From assembly GCF_003626695.1 (NCBI RefSeq), contig NZ_RBAH01000021.1:62001-126000 (forward strand): a stretch of DNA of 64,000 bases, read 5' to 3'. A program made the position numbers and the translations under genes. The stretch comes from Paenibacillus ginsengarvi (lineage in GTDB: Bacteria > Bacillota > Bacilli > Paenibacillales > NBRC-103111). The notes under the pieces are model-generated. The model was not told the origin of the DNA. It worked only from the letters and a program-made list of their open reading frames with translations, and did no database searches. This document shows positions 8,637 through 16,954 of this stretch, piece after piece (position 1 is the stretch's first letter; each line of letters begins with the position of its first letter).

Positions 8637-9317
8637 TCACAGTTCAAGCGTCATCTGCTCGCAAGCCGGCCTTCCCGCTCCCGGACGTCGAACCTCCCCG
8701 GCATCGTTGATATGGAGCAAGCGGAGCTGTGCAAGACGCACGGACAAAGCGGATACCGACACCTTCAAGCAATCGGCCAGCCCGTACAGATGATGCAGCC
8801 GAATCGTCCCGTTCATGCCGAGCTGCTTCACGGCCCGGACCATCATCGCTTGCGGCATAAGCAAGCACCCGGCGAACAGATCGGCTTGTACCTCCTCGGC
8901 CGGTTTGTGCGAGCTGCTCCGGCAGTAATATACCGGCGCTTCCTTCCGCCCGCGTTCCACAACAAACGTTCCGCCGCTTCGCCTATACAGCGGTTCCCCC
9001 GCATGCAGCACCCAGTGGCCGAGCTCGTGCGCCAGCGTAAAATGATACGTGCCGATTTTGCGGATAAACAGCTCCCGCTGCGTCTCGTTCAGAATAATCC
9101 GCCTCTCGCCCGGAACGATCGCCGCCATGACGATGCCGTCCGCTGCCAGCTGATCGATCGGCTCCCAGCATAATTGCAGATCGAAATGAAATTCGACGAT
9201 TTCCTCGATCGGAACGGGGCGGACGCTTTTGTCGTCGGGACGAAATCCATAGTCCTCCAGTATTCGCTCCGTAATGCGCTCCATCTGCTCGCGGGTTATA
9301 TAGGCCGGCCGGCTCAT
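8637..9317 (-). CDS. ImmA/IrrE-family metallopeptidase
   Basis: 226 residues with the zinc-protease motif H97-E-L-G-H101 (AHELGHW) and downstream acidic residues in the AEEVQADLFAGCLLMP segment, which supply the third ligand in this family. ImmA/IrrE proteases typically cleave a partner XRE-type repressor and so trigger a stress or mobile-element response. The gene overlaps the XRE regulator gene by four bases (ATGA), so the two are translationally coupled. The C-terminal part, after about residue 160, probably forms the sensing or helical domain. No integrase, conjugation or phage gene is nearby, so this looks like a free-standing chromosomal switch. Confidence 0.9.
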   Translation of the reverse strand: MSRPAYITREQMERITERILEDYGFRPDDKSVRPVPIEEIVEFHFDLQLCWEPIDQLAADGIVMAAIVPGERRIILNETQRELFIRKIGTYHFTLAHELGHWVLHAGEPLYRRSGGTFVVERGRKEAPVYYCRSSSHKPAEEVQADLFAGCLLMPQAMMVRAVKQLGMNGTIRLHHLYGLADCLKVSVSALSVRLAQLRLLHINDAGEVRRPGAGRPACEQMTLEL

Positions 9318-9661
9318 CGCGATCCTTCCTCTTCGTCCGTATCGATGATCGCTTTAATTTTCTCCCATTGTCCGGGGGACAAGCGGGATGCTTTACGCAG
9401 AAACATCGGAACGTCGCTGTTTTCGGTAATCAGCCTCTGAAACGTCGTCGGCACCTTTTTGGCCGCCAAAATCAGCGACTCGGGCTCGACATGAAGCACC
9501 TCGGCGATGCCGATCAGCTTGTCCTCGGCCGGCGGGTCCATCGTGCCGCTCTCGATTTTGCTGATGTACGTGAAGTCGATGCCGACCAGCTCGGCCAGCT
9601 GACGCTGCGTTACTTTGTGCTGCTTGCGAAGACCGCGGAGCAATTCGCCAAACTCGCTCAT
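9314..9661 (-). CDS. XRE-family repressor, partner of the ImmA-like protease
   Basis: 115 residues. A Cro/C1-type helix-turn-helix (about residues 6-62) contains VTQRQLAELVGIDFTYISKIESG. The C-terminal 50 residues (FLRKASRLSPGQWEKIKAIID) resemble the dimer or cleavage tail of ImmR/DdrO-like repressors. It is the first gene of a two-gene operon with the metallopeptidase, overlapping it by four bases. The likely role is a DNA-binding repressor inactivated by its protease partner. Target genes are not identifiable here; self-regulation is usual for the family. Confidence 0.88.
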   Translation of the reverse strand: MSEFGELLRGLRKQHKVTQRQLAELVGIDFTYISKIESGTMDPPAEDKLIGIAEVLHVEPESLILAAKKVPTTFQRLITENSDVPMFLRKASRLSPGQWEKIKAIIDTDEEEGSR

Positions 9662-9690
9662 GGCCGTCCCCTCCCCTCCTATACGAATAA

Positions 9691-9731
9691 AGCCCCTTGC
9701 CGTGCGTAAACCGCTCTACAAGGGGCTATGA
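9691..9731 (-). terminator. Probable terminator of gltX
   Basis: 9-base perfect stem (9727-9719 with 9699-9691) followed on - by TTTATT. The T-run is weak and the loop is 19 bases. Confidence 0.5.
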
Positions 9732-9735
9732 AGCG

Positions 9736-11400
9736 TTAACCGATATAGCTGCTCAGGCGGCTACGTACTCGGCCCTCGCCCATGACATGCATCATATCGT
9801 ACAAATCCGGCGCCTGCAGCCGGCCGGTGAGTACGCTGCGAATGACGGCGGCCACGTCGCCTACGTGTCCGGCATACGACTCCGGATTTTTTTTGAACAG
9901 CTTCATCTCTTTGGCGAAGCCGTGCTTGTCGGCGACTCCCTTCATCTTATCGAACCACGTTTCCCGGTCATCGCCGTAATCGAGCGATTCGAGGAACGAA
10001 GCGACGAGCTGCTTCGCGGTATCGCCGGACACGGCAGGCGGCAGCGGGATTTCGCCGGCGGCTGCGGCATACCATTCGTCGTTATAGTAGGAGATCGACT
10101 CTCTCACGTCCGACCATTTGGCGAAGTCTTTGCGCGGCTTCTCCGGCGTCCGCCCGATCCCGAATATACCGAGCGCATACGGCTCGTTGCCGCTCAGCCA
10201 GGCATAAAACCCCTCGTCGTAAGCTTGCGCCCACTCCGTTACATCGCCGTAAACCCGCCGGGCATCGAAACGCGCGATGACGTCTTTGCCAATATCGTTC
10301 AGCTTGTTCATATCGAACAAAGCACCGCTGACGTTCATCTTGCCCGCATCGAGGCGGAACGCCGTGAACGGCTCGGCCGGATGGGCAAGCCGCCATTCTT
10401 CGTAGTCGGAGTTGATCAGCGTCATGAAATATTCGCACAGCGCTACGTTCGGATACCCTTCGCGCCGGTAGTAGGACGCCGTGAAGTCGCGGTCCTTGCG
10501 CTTGCTGAACTTGCGCTTCGACGTTCCTTCCATCTTCATGAGCGGAGCGAGATGTCCGTATTCCGGCCTGCGGAAGCCGAGCACATCGAACAGCTGAATA
10601 TGGATCGGCACGGACGACAACCATTCGTCGCCGCGGAACACATGCGTCGTCTTCATAAGATGGTCATCGATCGCATGGGCGAAATGATACGTCGGAATCC
10701 CGTCGGACTTCAGCAGCACGATGTCCTGATCGTTCTCCGGCATTTCGATCTCCCCTTTGATCAGATCGTTGTAGCGGACCCGGTTGTCCGGGGAGCCCGG
10801 CGATTTCAGCCGGATCACGAACGATTCGCCCTTGGCGAGCTTTTCCTTGATCTCCTCCGCCGTCAAATTCCGGTGCACCGCCCACTGCCCGTAGTAGCCG
10901 GGGTTCAGCTTCTCGGCCTGCTGCTTGTCGCGGATCGCCTGAAGTTCCTCTTCGGTGCAGAAGCAAGGGTATGCCAGATCCTGCTCAATCAGCCGTTTGG
11001 CCCAGGCCTGATACAGCTGGACCCGGTCGCTTTGCCGGTACGGTCCGTATGCGCCGACTTCTTCCTCCCCGGCTGCGATCGGCCCTTCATCGATCACGAT
11101 GCCGAACTGGCGCATCGAATCGATCATATCTTCGGCGCTGCCTTCCACTTCCCGTTTGCTGTCCGTATCTTCGATCCGGATGTAAAACACACCGTCGCTC
11201 TGGCGTGCCATCCGCTCGGATATCATCGCGGCGTACAGTCCTCCGATCGTCAAAAAGCCGGTCGGGCTCGGCGCAAAGCGGGTCACATAAGCGCCCTCGG
11301 CCAGCTTCCGGTCCGGATACTTCGTTTCAATTTGCTCCGGCGTCACGGACACTCCGGGAAGCAGCAGGTCGGCAAGCTCGCTGCGGTTTGTCATTCTCAT
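9736..11400 (-). CDS. gltX: Glutamate--tRNA ligase (554-residue type) with altered HIGH motif
   Basis: 554 residues, longer than the standard bacterial GluRS (about 480-500). The Rossmann catalytic core begins with VTRFAPSPTGFL, and the KMSKS equivalent is KRKFSKRKD at 295-303. The motif normally written HIGH reads T51-I-G-G, so the first histidine is threonine. The middle region (CFCTEEEL, YHFAHAIDDHLMKTTHVFRGDEWL) is typical of GluRS and would charge tRNA-Glu in the cytoplasm. A T-box leader with a Glu specifier precedes it, supporting real synthetase function. The start is ATG 11400; ATG 11394 is an alternative. Confidence 0.93.
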   Translation of the reverse strand: MRMTNRSELADLLLPGVSVTPEQIETKYPDRKLAEGAYVTRFAPSPTGFLTIGGLYAAMISERMARQSDGVFYIRIEDTDSKREVEGSAEDMIDSMRQFGIVIDEGPIAAGEEEVGAYGPYRQSDRVQLYQAWAKRLIEQDLAYPCFCTEEELQAIRDKQQAEKLNPGYYGQWAVHRNLTAEEIKEKLAKGESFVIRLKSPGSPDNRVRYNDLIKGEIEMPENDQDIVLLKSDGIPTYHFAHAIDDHLMKTTHVFRGDEWLSSVPIHIQLFDVLGFRRPEYGHLAPLMKMEGTSKRKFSKRKDRDFTASYYRREGYPNVALCEYFMTLINSDYEEWRLAHPAEPFTAFRLDAGKMNVSGALFDMNKLNDIGKDVIARFDARRVYGDVTEWAQAYDEGFYAWLSGNEPYALGIFGIGRTPEKPRKDFAKWSDVRESISYYNDEWYAAAAGEIPLPPAVSGDTAKQLVASFLESLDYGDDRETWFDKMKGVADKHGFAKEMKLFKKNPESYAGHVGDVAAVIRSVLTGRLQAPDLYDMMHVMGEGRVRSRLSSYIG

Positions 11401-11436
11401 CTACTCCTTTTCCAAATAACGGCGTTGTGTGCAAAA

Positions 11437-11700
11437 AAACGCAAAAAAAGCCTTCCATCCCGTCAAGGACGAAAGACTCGGCTTCCGCGGTACCACCTGA
11501 ATTGGCCGTAATCGGCCCGCTTCGTTCGCGAACGGAAAATAACCGCTCGCGCTCTTCTGTAACGGGAAGGCCCGCCGGACGTACTCCAACTTTCGGTCCG
11601 GTGCTCGAAGGCTTCTTTCGTCAAGTCCGAATATCCGCTTCCACCTGCGCGGACTCTCTGCAATTCGGGGCGCCTGAGTACTCTTCCTCTTCATCGCATG
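11437..11700 (-). ncRNA. T-box riboswitch, glutamate specifier
   Basis: The minus strand contains the T-box sequence AGGTGGTACCGCG (about 11496-11484), a stem I with GAGTA and AGAGAG elements, and a specifier-loop 3' side reading GAA (11615-11613) directly before GCCTTCGAGC, the usual position of the specifier. GAA is a Glu codon and the downstream gene is GluRS. A terminator hairpin ending in seven T residues occupies about 11486-11441. Uncharged tRNA-Glu should stabilise the antiterminator and raise synthetase expression. Confidence 0.9.
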
Positions 11701-11721
11701 TCGCTAGACGAATTAGTTATC

Positions 11722-11750
11722 AAAATATCATAACCGGAACCCGGAGTCAA
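11722..11750 (-). promoter_or_regulatory. Promoter of the T-box/gltX transcript
   Basis: On -, TTGACT (11750-11745), a 17-base spacer, then TATTTT (11727-11722). It is placed just ahead of stem I. Confidence 0.55.
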
Positions 11751-11785
11751 TAGGTGCCGTTGCTCAGGGCAGTGAAGATGGTGGA

Positions 11786-11926
11786 AAAGGCACTCCGGAG
11801 GGCTAATGATCCTCCACTCGCTCTTACAATCAGATTCCTTAATCGAACATTATTAAGGTAGGAATCCGATTGTAAAGGCGACCGCTTCGCTGTTCCGGAT
11901 TCATTAGCCCTCCTCCGCTCCTTTTG
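11786..11926. repeat. Long inverted-repeat element (about 140 bases)
   Basis: Outer arms share AAAAGG and a perfect 13-base GGAGGGCTAATGA (left near 11798, right arm inverted near 11913-11901). An inner hairpin pairs TTACAATC-GATTCC sequences at 11824-11838 and 11861-11875. No gene is present. It may be a MITE-like remnant or a large terminator for the GntR-type gene ending at 11970. Confidence 0.55.
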
Positions 11927-11969
11927 CATTACCGGAAATCCAAAAGAAAATGTCCTCGCGGCCATATCG

Positions 11970-13379
11970 TTACCGGCCCGGCTTTGCGCCGCCGCGGCGA
12001 ACGCGGTCGCTGACGCGCTCGCGGATCTGGCTGCACAGCGCCGCTTCATCGATCATATGGGACCAATACGCTTTCAGAATGTCCCACAGCTGCCCGAAGC
12101 CGGCGTTGGTCAAGTTCAGCTCGCGATGAAACCGCATCGAAGGCAAAATGTCGCGGAACAAATCGAACCCGCGCGGCCGGTTCCACTCGTCTTGAACCGC
12201 CGCTTCGGCCGCCGATTTGAGCGCCGGAATGCTCAGCGTTTGCCGGCGGATGAGCATTTGCGCTTCCTCCGAGATCAAGTAGTCGACAAGCAGCCGGGCC
12301 GCCTGCTTGTTAACCGAGCTTTTGCGGATGGACGCGGCCATCGCGACCGTAAGCGTCCGGGGCTCCCGAACATAAGGAAGCGGCGAAATATCGTACCGGA
12401 TGCCGGTATGCTTCAACTCGTTCAAGCTCATATAGCTTGTCATCATCATCGAGACTTTGCCCGTCACAAACAGCCTTCCGATATCGTCGTTGCTTTCGGT
12501 CAGCAGCCGGGGAAACAGCTCCGGATCGTGAATGATCCGGTCGCACTGCCGGATCGCTTCCAGCATCGGCGTCCCCTCGATATCGCATACGCCGCTCCGA
12601 TTCAGGCAAAACGACGTGCCGCTTTGCAGCAAAAAGACGGGCCAGCGGTTGGCCGACATTTCGAAAAATACGAAGCCGAATCGCTCCCGCTCCCGCGTCA
12701 ATTTCCGCCCCTGCTCGGCGCACTCCCGCCACGTCCAGCCGCTGTCGGGCTCCGGCAGTCCGGCATCACGAAAATGATCTTTGTTGTAGCAAAGCACGAT
12801 GGGCGAAAAGAGCAGCGGCTGCCCGTACAAAACGCCGTCAGCCGTAAAGCCTTCTACAAGCAGTCGGTACGCTCCCTCCGCAGGACTAAGCGGCTCTAGC
12901 GTAGGGAGAAGCCCGCTTTCCTCCATCTCCTGATAAAACTGATGGTTCATAATGAAGGCGTCCAAATGCGCCGACTCCGTATATTCCTTCACGAATTGGC
13001 GGGAATTGCCCGGAATCGTAATCGTCTGCACGCGCACCGACGGATAACGCCGCATGAACGATTCCAGCAGCGCCGACATCGCCATATCGCGCTCCAGACT
13101 GCTATTGATGCCGAGCGTAATGGTCGTATGATGCTCTTTGACCGCTTCCGTCACCTGATTGCCGACGCGCGGTATTTTGCGGATCAGCCCTTCCGCGACG
13201 AGCTGATCCAAGCCTTGTCGAACCGACTTGTTGCTGAGGCCGAACTGCTCCGCCAGCGCCGATTCGGACGGCAAAAAATCGCCGGGCGCTAGCGCGCCGC
13301 TCTGAATTTCGCTTTTCAATTGATCGATCATTCGCTCCAGCCGGGCGCGAAACAATCGTTGACTCGTTTTCCCGCTCAC
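11970..13379 (-). CDS. GntR-type regulator fused to a family 1 solute-binding domain (copy 1)
   Basis: 469 residues from GTG 13379. Residues 1-75 form a GntR winged helix (LPSESALAEQFGLSNKSVRQGLDQLVAEGLIRKIPRVGNQV). Residues 90-460 look like an extracellular solute-binding protein family 1 fold (LCYNKDHFRDAGLPEPDSGWTW; LFVTGKVSMMMTSYMSLNEL) but have no signal peptide. It should be a cytosolic one-component regulator that senses a sugar or oligosaccharide through the binding-protein domain. The GTG start aligns with the ATG of copy 2 and sits the right distance after AAGGATG; an in-frame ATG six bases upstream is too close to it. It is divergent from a lipoprotein binding protein whose promoter carries repeated AT-rich sites. 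Confidence 0.88.
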   Translation of the reverse strand: MSGKTSQRLFRARLERMIDQLKSEIQSGALAPGDFLPSESALAEQFGLSNKSVRQGLDQLVAEGLIRKIPRVGNQVTEAVKEHHTTITLGINSSLERDMAMSALLESFMRRYPSVRVQTITIPGNSRQFVKEYTESAHLDAFIMNHQFYQEMEESGLLPTLEPLSPAEGAYRLLVEGFTADGVLYGQPLLFSPIVLCYNKDHFRDAGLPEPDSGWTWRECAEQGRKLTRERERFGFVFFEMSANRWPVFLLQSGTSFCLNRSGVCDIEGTPMLEAIRQCDRIIHDPELFPRLLTESNDDIGRLFVTGKVSMMMTSYMSLNELKHTGIRYDISPLPYVREPRTLTVAMAASIRKSSVNKQAARLLVDYLISEEAQMLIRRQTLSIPALKSAAEAAVQDEWNRPRGFDLFRDILPSMRFHRELNLTNAGFGQLWDILKAYWSHMIDEAALCSQIRERVSDRVRRGGAKPGR

Positions 13380-13415
13380 CGCCATACATCCTTCGTCCAG
13401 TCCAGATTGACCTCT

Positions 13416-13445
13416 AGTATAACCTGATCGCCGCGGCGAAAACAA
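13416..13445 (-). promoter_or_regulatory. Promoter of GntR-SBP copy 1
   Basis: On -, TTGTTT (13445-13440), an 18-base spacer, TATACT (13421-13416). The same two hexamers precede copy 2. Confidence 0.6.
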
Positions 13446-13562
13446 CAAGCCCCGCCGTGTTTCAAGAGGATTCGGCGCCTCCCGTACCAGGCCAAACGTG
13501 AACTTCCCGTCTCTTCGCCTGTCCGGTTCGAAGCACCTGACGGAACCATTATACTACAAAAT

Positions 13563-13634
13563 TAATGTAATTGTAATGTTATTGACAGCGATTTCAATGT
13601 GATTGTATAGTAATAAGGAATTACATTTACATTA
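13563..13634 (+). promoter_or_regulatory. Promoter with three AT-rich operator repeats
   Basis: The promoter is TTGACA (13582-13587), an 18-base spacer, TATAGT (13606-13611). Around it lie TAATGTAATTGTAAT (13563-13577), a looser copy (13595-13609) that overlaps the -10, and an inverted copy at 13620-13634 (reverse complement TAATGTAAATGTAAT). This looks like a set of operators for the lipoprotein/beta-helix operon; the divergent GntR-type protein is the obvious candidate binder. Confidence 0.65.
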
Positions 13635-13749
13635 GTGACAAGGGGGCGCTCGCTTTGCAAGACCAGCTTGCCCGATATTTATTCGGTGGGTCGTTAGGTG
13701 ATTCAAGCTGCAAGTTATCCATTACATCGGAATCAGGAGGTATAGGTCC

Positions 13750-15054
13750 ATGACGAAGAAAGGAATTGCGCTGTCGCTTGCAGGCGCACTGCTTCTGCTC
13801 CCCGCCTGCGGCAAAAGCGGCGATCCGGCAAGCACAGACGGTTCGGCCGCCGCCGGCAAACAAGCGGTCCCGGTGCAACTGAAACTTTTTCTCGCATCCA
13901 AGTCGTCGATGCTGCCGGAAGAACTCAAAGCGACATACGAAGAACCGATCCAAAGGAAATATCCGCACATTTCGCTGGAGTTTATTAACAACGACAAGGG
14001 AATTGACGCGTTTATGGCAACCGGCACGAAAGCCGACATCGTAATCGGCTCGTTCAACGTGCTCAGCAGCATTAAACCGTACGGGCTGTTCGGCGATATG
14101 ACGGACCTGGTGCAAAAAAACAAGTACGATACCAGCCGCTTCGAACAGTCGTATCTCGATGCGATTACCGGCATGGGCGACGGCAAACTGCCGGGGTTCC
14201 CCTTCTACGACCTGAGGCTCGCGCTGTACTACAACAAAGATCTGTTCAACAAGTTCGGCGTGCCGTACCCGAAAGACAGGATGACCTGGGAACAGGTATA
14301 TGATATTGCCAAACGGCTGACGCGCGAGGACGGCGGCGTGCAGTACCGCGGCTTTGCCGGAGGCCCCTCCAATCTGGTCGCGGTTAACCAGTTCTCACTC
14401 GGCTTCGTTGATCCGAAGACGAATCAAGCCAACTTCAGGCAAGATACGTGGAAAACATTCATGGATACGCTGGTCCCGCTGTACACGCTGCCCGGCTACG
14501 GCGCAACGAAAAAGCTGCTCGCGGTAGCCGACCAATCGAACTTGTTCTACAACGAAAAAACGGCGGCCATGCACGTGGCGTTCAACAACGGCGCCCAGCT
14601 CGCGAACAAGAGCAATCTAAGCTGGGATCTTGTCAGCTTGCCGGAGATGAAGGGCGCGCCGGGTACCGGCTCCCAGCCGTATCCGGTATATTTGACCTTA
14701 TCGTCAAACAGCGAGCATCGCGACGACGCCTTCCTGGCGATTACGCAGCTCGTCTCGGATGAGGTGCTAATGGATCGAAGCGCGAATCAGGCTTTCCTCT
14801 CCCCGCTGAAGAACGCCGCCATTAAAGCAGCCTACGGCAAAAACGTAAGCGACTGGACCGGAAAAAACATCAGCGGCGTCATAGCTCAGAAAACGGCTTC
14901 GCCGATGCCGTACAGCACGAATAACGTAATCGGCCAGACCGAGATGACGAATGCGATGCTGGCCGTCATCGTCGGCGAGAAAGACGTCAACACCGCGATC
15001 CGGGAAGCCGAGGAGCAAACGAACAAGAAGGTGCAGGCGTTAGCCGGCAAGTAA
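13750..15054 (+). CDS. Extracellular solute-binding lipoprotein, family 1 (orphan, locus A)
   Basis: 434 residues with a lipoprotein signal ending LLLLPAC, so it is anchored outside the membrane. The body is a family 1 sugar-binding protein (YYNKDLFNKFGVPYPKDRMTWEQV, GGVQYRGF). No permease gene is nearby. It is closely related to the lipoprotein at 30984-32294, sharing the NKFGV-YPKD and GGVQY blocks and a C-terminal acidic helix. The next gene, 38 bases on, is a Tat-exported beta-helix protein, so the two are probably one operon. AGGAGG lies well placed before ATG 13750. The transported or sensed ligand is unknown. Confidence 0.88.
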   Translation: MTKKGIALSLAGALLLLPACGKSGDPASTDGSAAAGKQAVPVQLKLFLASKSSMLPEELKATYEEPIQRKYPHISLEFINNDKGIDAFMATGTKADIVIGSFNVLSSIKPYGLFGDMTDLVQKNKYDTSRFEQSYLDAITGMGDGKLPGFPFYDLRLALYYNKDLFNKFGVPYPKDRMTWEQVYDIAKRLTREDGGVQYRGFAGGPSNLVAVNQFSLGFVDPKTNQANFRQDTWKTFMDTLVPLYTLPGYGATKKLLAVADQSNLFYNEKTAAMHVAFNNGAQLANKSNLSWDLVSLPEMKGAPGTGSQPYPVYLTLSSNSEHRDDAFLAITQLVSDEVLMDRSANQAFLSPLKNAAIKAAYGKNVSDWTGKNISGVIAQKTASPMPYSTNNVIGQTEMTNAMLAVIVGEKDVNTAIREAEEQTNKKVQALAGK

Positions 15055-15092
15055 GTACGGACGAACCCATCATAAAAAAGGCGGTGTTTGGA

Positions 15093-16811
15093 ATGTCCAG
15101 TGAAACGATGAGCAGAAGACAGTTGTTGACGGTGCTTGGCGCAGCAAGCATAGGGGCGGTCGGCGCCACATTTGCCGCAACCGCCGCTGCGGGAATGGCG
15201 TCGGGGGCGTCGCTTTCGCAAAGCACGGTAACCCGCGACACATACGGCGGTGAAGAGGAGCCTTGCGAAACGTTAGCCTGCACACTTGGCAGCATGCTGG
15301 ATTTGGTCGGTCTGGAGGGCGAGCGGGACGGGATGGCGGTATACGTCCGCGGTTACCGCCTTGGTACGGGACTGGGAGGCGGACCGTTTCACTGGGATTC
15401 CAGCCGCCCGAGGTCGGCGCATAACGGCGGCACGATCGTCAGTCCCACCGTCCCGCTTCTGCCCGATTTCTCGAATCTGAGCGGCTACTTGAACGGTGTT
15501 GGCGATACGGCTCCGTCCGCAAGCGGTTGCTGGGTGAGGCCGGTAACGGCGGAAATTCCGCTCGAGCAGTTCGGCATTGACCCGACGGGCCTAACCGACA
15601 GCTACGACGTAATCGTAAAAGCGGCCGCCTATGCCGCCACGCTGAATCATAACCCGCCCGGACAGTCGTATCAGACGAACGTCGGCGCGACGCTCGTATT
15701 CCCGCGGGGAAGCATCCGGCTCGACCGCGAGGTAGTGTTCGCGGGCTGGGGCATCCATCTGCGCGGCCACCGGCTGATGACCCGCATCTGCAACGGCGGC
15801 TCGTTTACCGGCGAAGCTTACTTCCGCTTCTACAATGCGGCGACGTACTTGTCCGATGTGTCGTGCCAGGACATGGCGTTCGACGGCTGCGGGCAAGCCG
15901 TGAAAGGTGTCGTCTTCCAGAGGTGCCGCAACCCGGTTATCGCCAGCGGTCTAAGCGGCCAGTATATGGGAGGGGCTCTCGTCAGGACCGTGCAGTGCGA
16001 CATGTGGCTCATCGACGATATCTTCTTCATCCCGCTCGTCCCCGGATCCTCGGCCAACGGAGTCGAAATTATCGACGGCAACGAAGGCGTCCTGTCCCGC
16101 GCGAAGCTGTTCGGCTGGAACAATACGGCGGGCACGGAGAAAACGAACGGCTCCGCCGTTTACATCGAGGATAACGAGGAAGTCAAGCTGTTCGCGGTCG
16201 AGATCGCCTTCTTCGGCCGATACGGTCTGGAAGCCAAGGGCACCTTCGCGATGAAGTCGTACGATTTGCAGGCGGAGAGCTGCGGCTTGGGAGGGGTGCT
16301 TATTACGTCGAGCGCCGCCCGCAGGGCGATTTACTGCACGTTATCCGGCACGAATCTCGACGGCGTCGGCAATCAGAAAAAGATGTATATCGACGATGCG
16401 CTCGCCTGCCGGGTATTGGATCATACGGCGGGACCGATCGAGCTGACGGCAAACTCGGAGAAATGCGTCGTCGATATTTGCGCAGGCGGCCGGGGCGCCG
16501 CCGTTACGAATCTCGGAACGAACAACGTCGTCATCTCCGACTTTTTCGGGCAGTGGAAAGTAACGGGCGGCGTTCGCATCGCCGGCGCGACCGGCAAAGT
16601 GACGGCGGAAGGAACGCTGGCGCTGGAAGCGGCTACCTCGATCGTGCCAAAGAAGTATATGACGTTCCAGTCCGCCTGGTCGACGCTGGATGCCGGCGGG
16701 CTCCGGCTCGGGTCGTACCGGCTGTGGGTCGACGGTACGGGACGGCTGCGTATGAAGAACGGCGATCCGGCCAGCGATACGGATGGCGACATTGTAGGGG
16801 CGCAGAGCTAG
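15093..16811 (+). CDS. Tat-exported tailspike-like beta-helix protein (locus A)
   Basis: 572 residues. The N-terminus MSSETMSRRQLLTVLGAA is a twin-arginine signal (S-R-R-x-L-L) followed by an alanine-rich span. Residues about 60-110 (VYVRGYRLGTGLGGGPFHWDSS) resemble the small domain that precedes the helix in phage tailspikes. Residues about 150-480 fit a right-handed beta-helix of the pectate-lyase-3 type (LVFPRGSIRLDREVVFAGWGIHLRG). The end (YRLWVDGTGRLRMKNGDP) is also tail-fibre-like. The likely role is binding or cutting a polysaccharide at the cell surface. ATG 15093 is preferred to GTG 15084 because AAGGCGG then has a nine-base spacing. No catalytic residues can be assigned. Confidence 0.78.
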   Translation: MSSETMSRRQLLTVLGAASIGAVGATFAATAAAGMASGASLSQSTVTRDTYGGEEEPCETLACTLGSMLDLVGLEGERDGMAVYVRGYRLGTGLGGGPFHWDSSRPRSAHNGGTIVSPTVPLLPDFSNLSGYLNGVGDTAPSASGCWVRPVTAEIPLEQFGIDPTGLTDSYDVIVKAAAYAATLNHNPPGQSYQTNVGATLVFPRGSIRLDREVVFAGWGIHLRGHRLMTRICNGGSFTGEAYFRFYNAATYLSDVSCQDMAFDGCGQAVKGVVFQRCRNPVIASGLSGQYMGGALVRTVQCDMWLIDDIFFIPLVPGSSANGVEIIDGNEGVLSRAKLFGWNNTAGTEKTNGSAVYIEDNEEVKLFAVEIAFFGRYGLEAKGTFAMKSYDLQAESCGLGGVLITSSAARRAIYCTLSGTNLDGVGNQKKMYIDDALACRVLDHTAGPIELTANSEKCVVDICAGGRGAAVTNLGTNNVVISDFFGQWKVTGGVRIAGATGKVTAEGTLALEAATSIVPKKYMTFQSAWSTLDAGGLRLGSYRLWVDGTGRLRMKNGDPASDTDGDIVGAQS

Positions 16812-16862
16812 AGAGCTGCTAAGCCGCACCAGCCGCATAAAGGCGCCGCCCTCGTCGAGCGA

Positions 16863-16936
16863 CAAAAAAACCGTTTCTTGCCCGGTTAGCCGGCCTGCTC
16901 CAGGGCCGCCAACACGCGAGAAACGGTTTTGTTTTC
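16863..16936. terminator. Bidirectional terminator
   Basis: Arms 16867-16881 and 16916-16930 pair over 14 of 15 positions, with A- and T-runs outside. It separates the beta-helix gene from GntR-SBP copy 2. Confidence 0.75.
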
Positions 16937-16954
16937 TTCATCTGCTTCTATGCC

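Noticed and set aside
9697..11511. Long forward open frame of 604 codons opposite gltX
   Set aside because: Antisense shadow in high-GC DNA; gltX on - has full family sequence and a T-box.
13380..13448. ATG start upstream of GntR-SBP copy 1
   Set aside because: The aligned start in copy 2 and the AAGGATG spacing favour GTG 13379.
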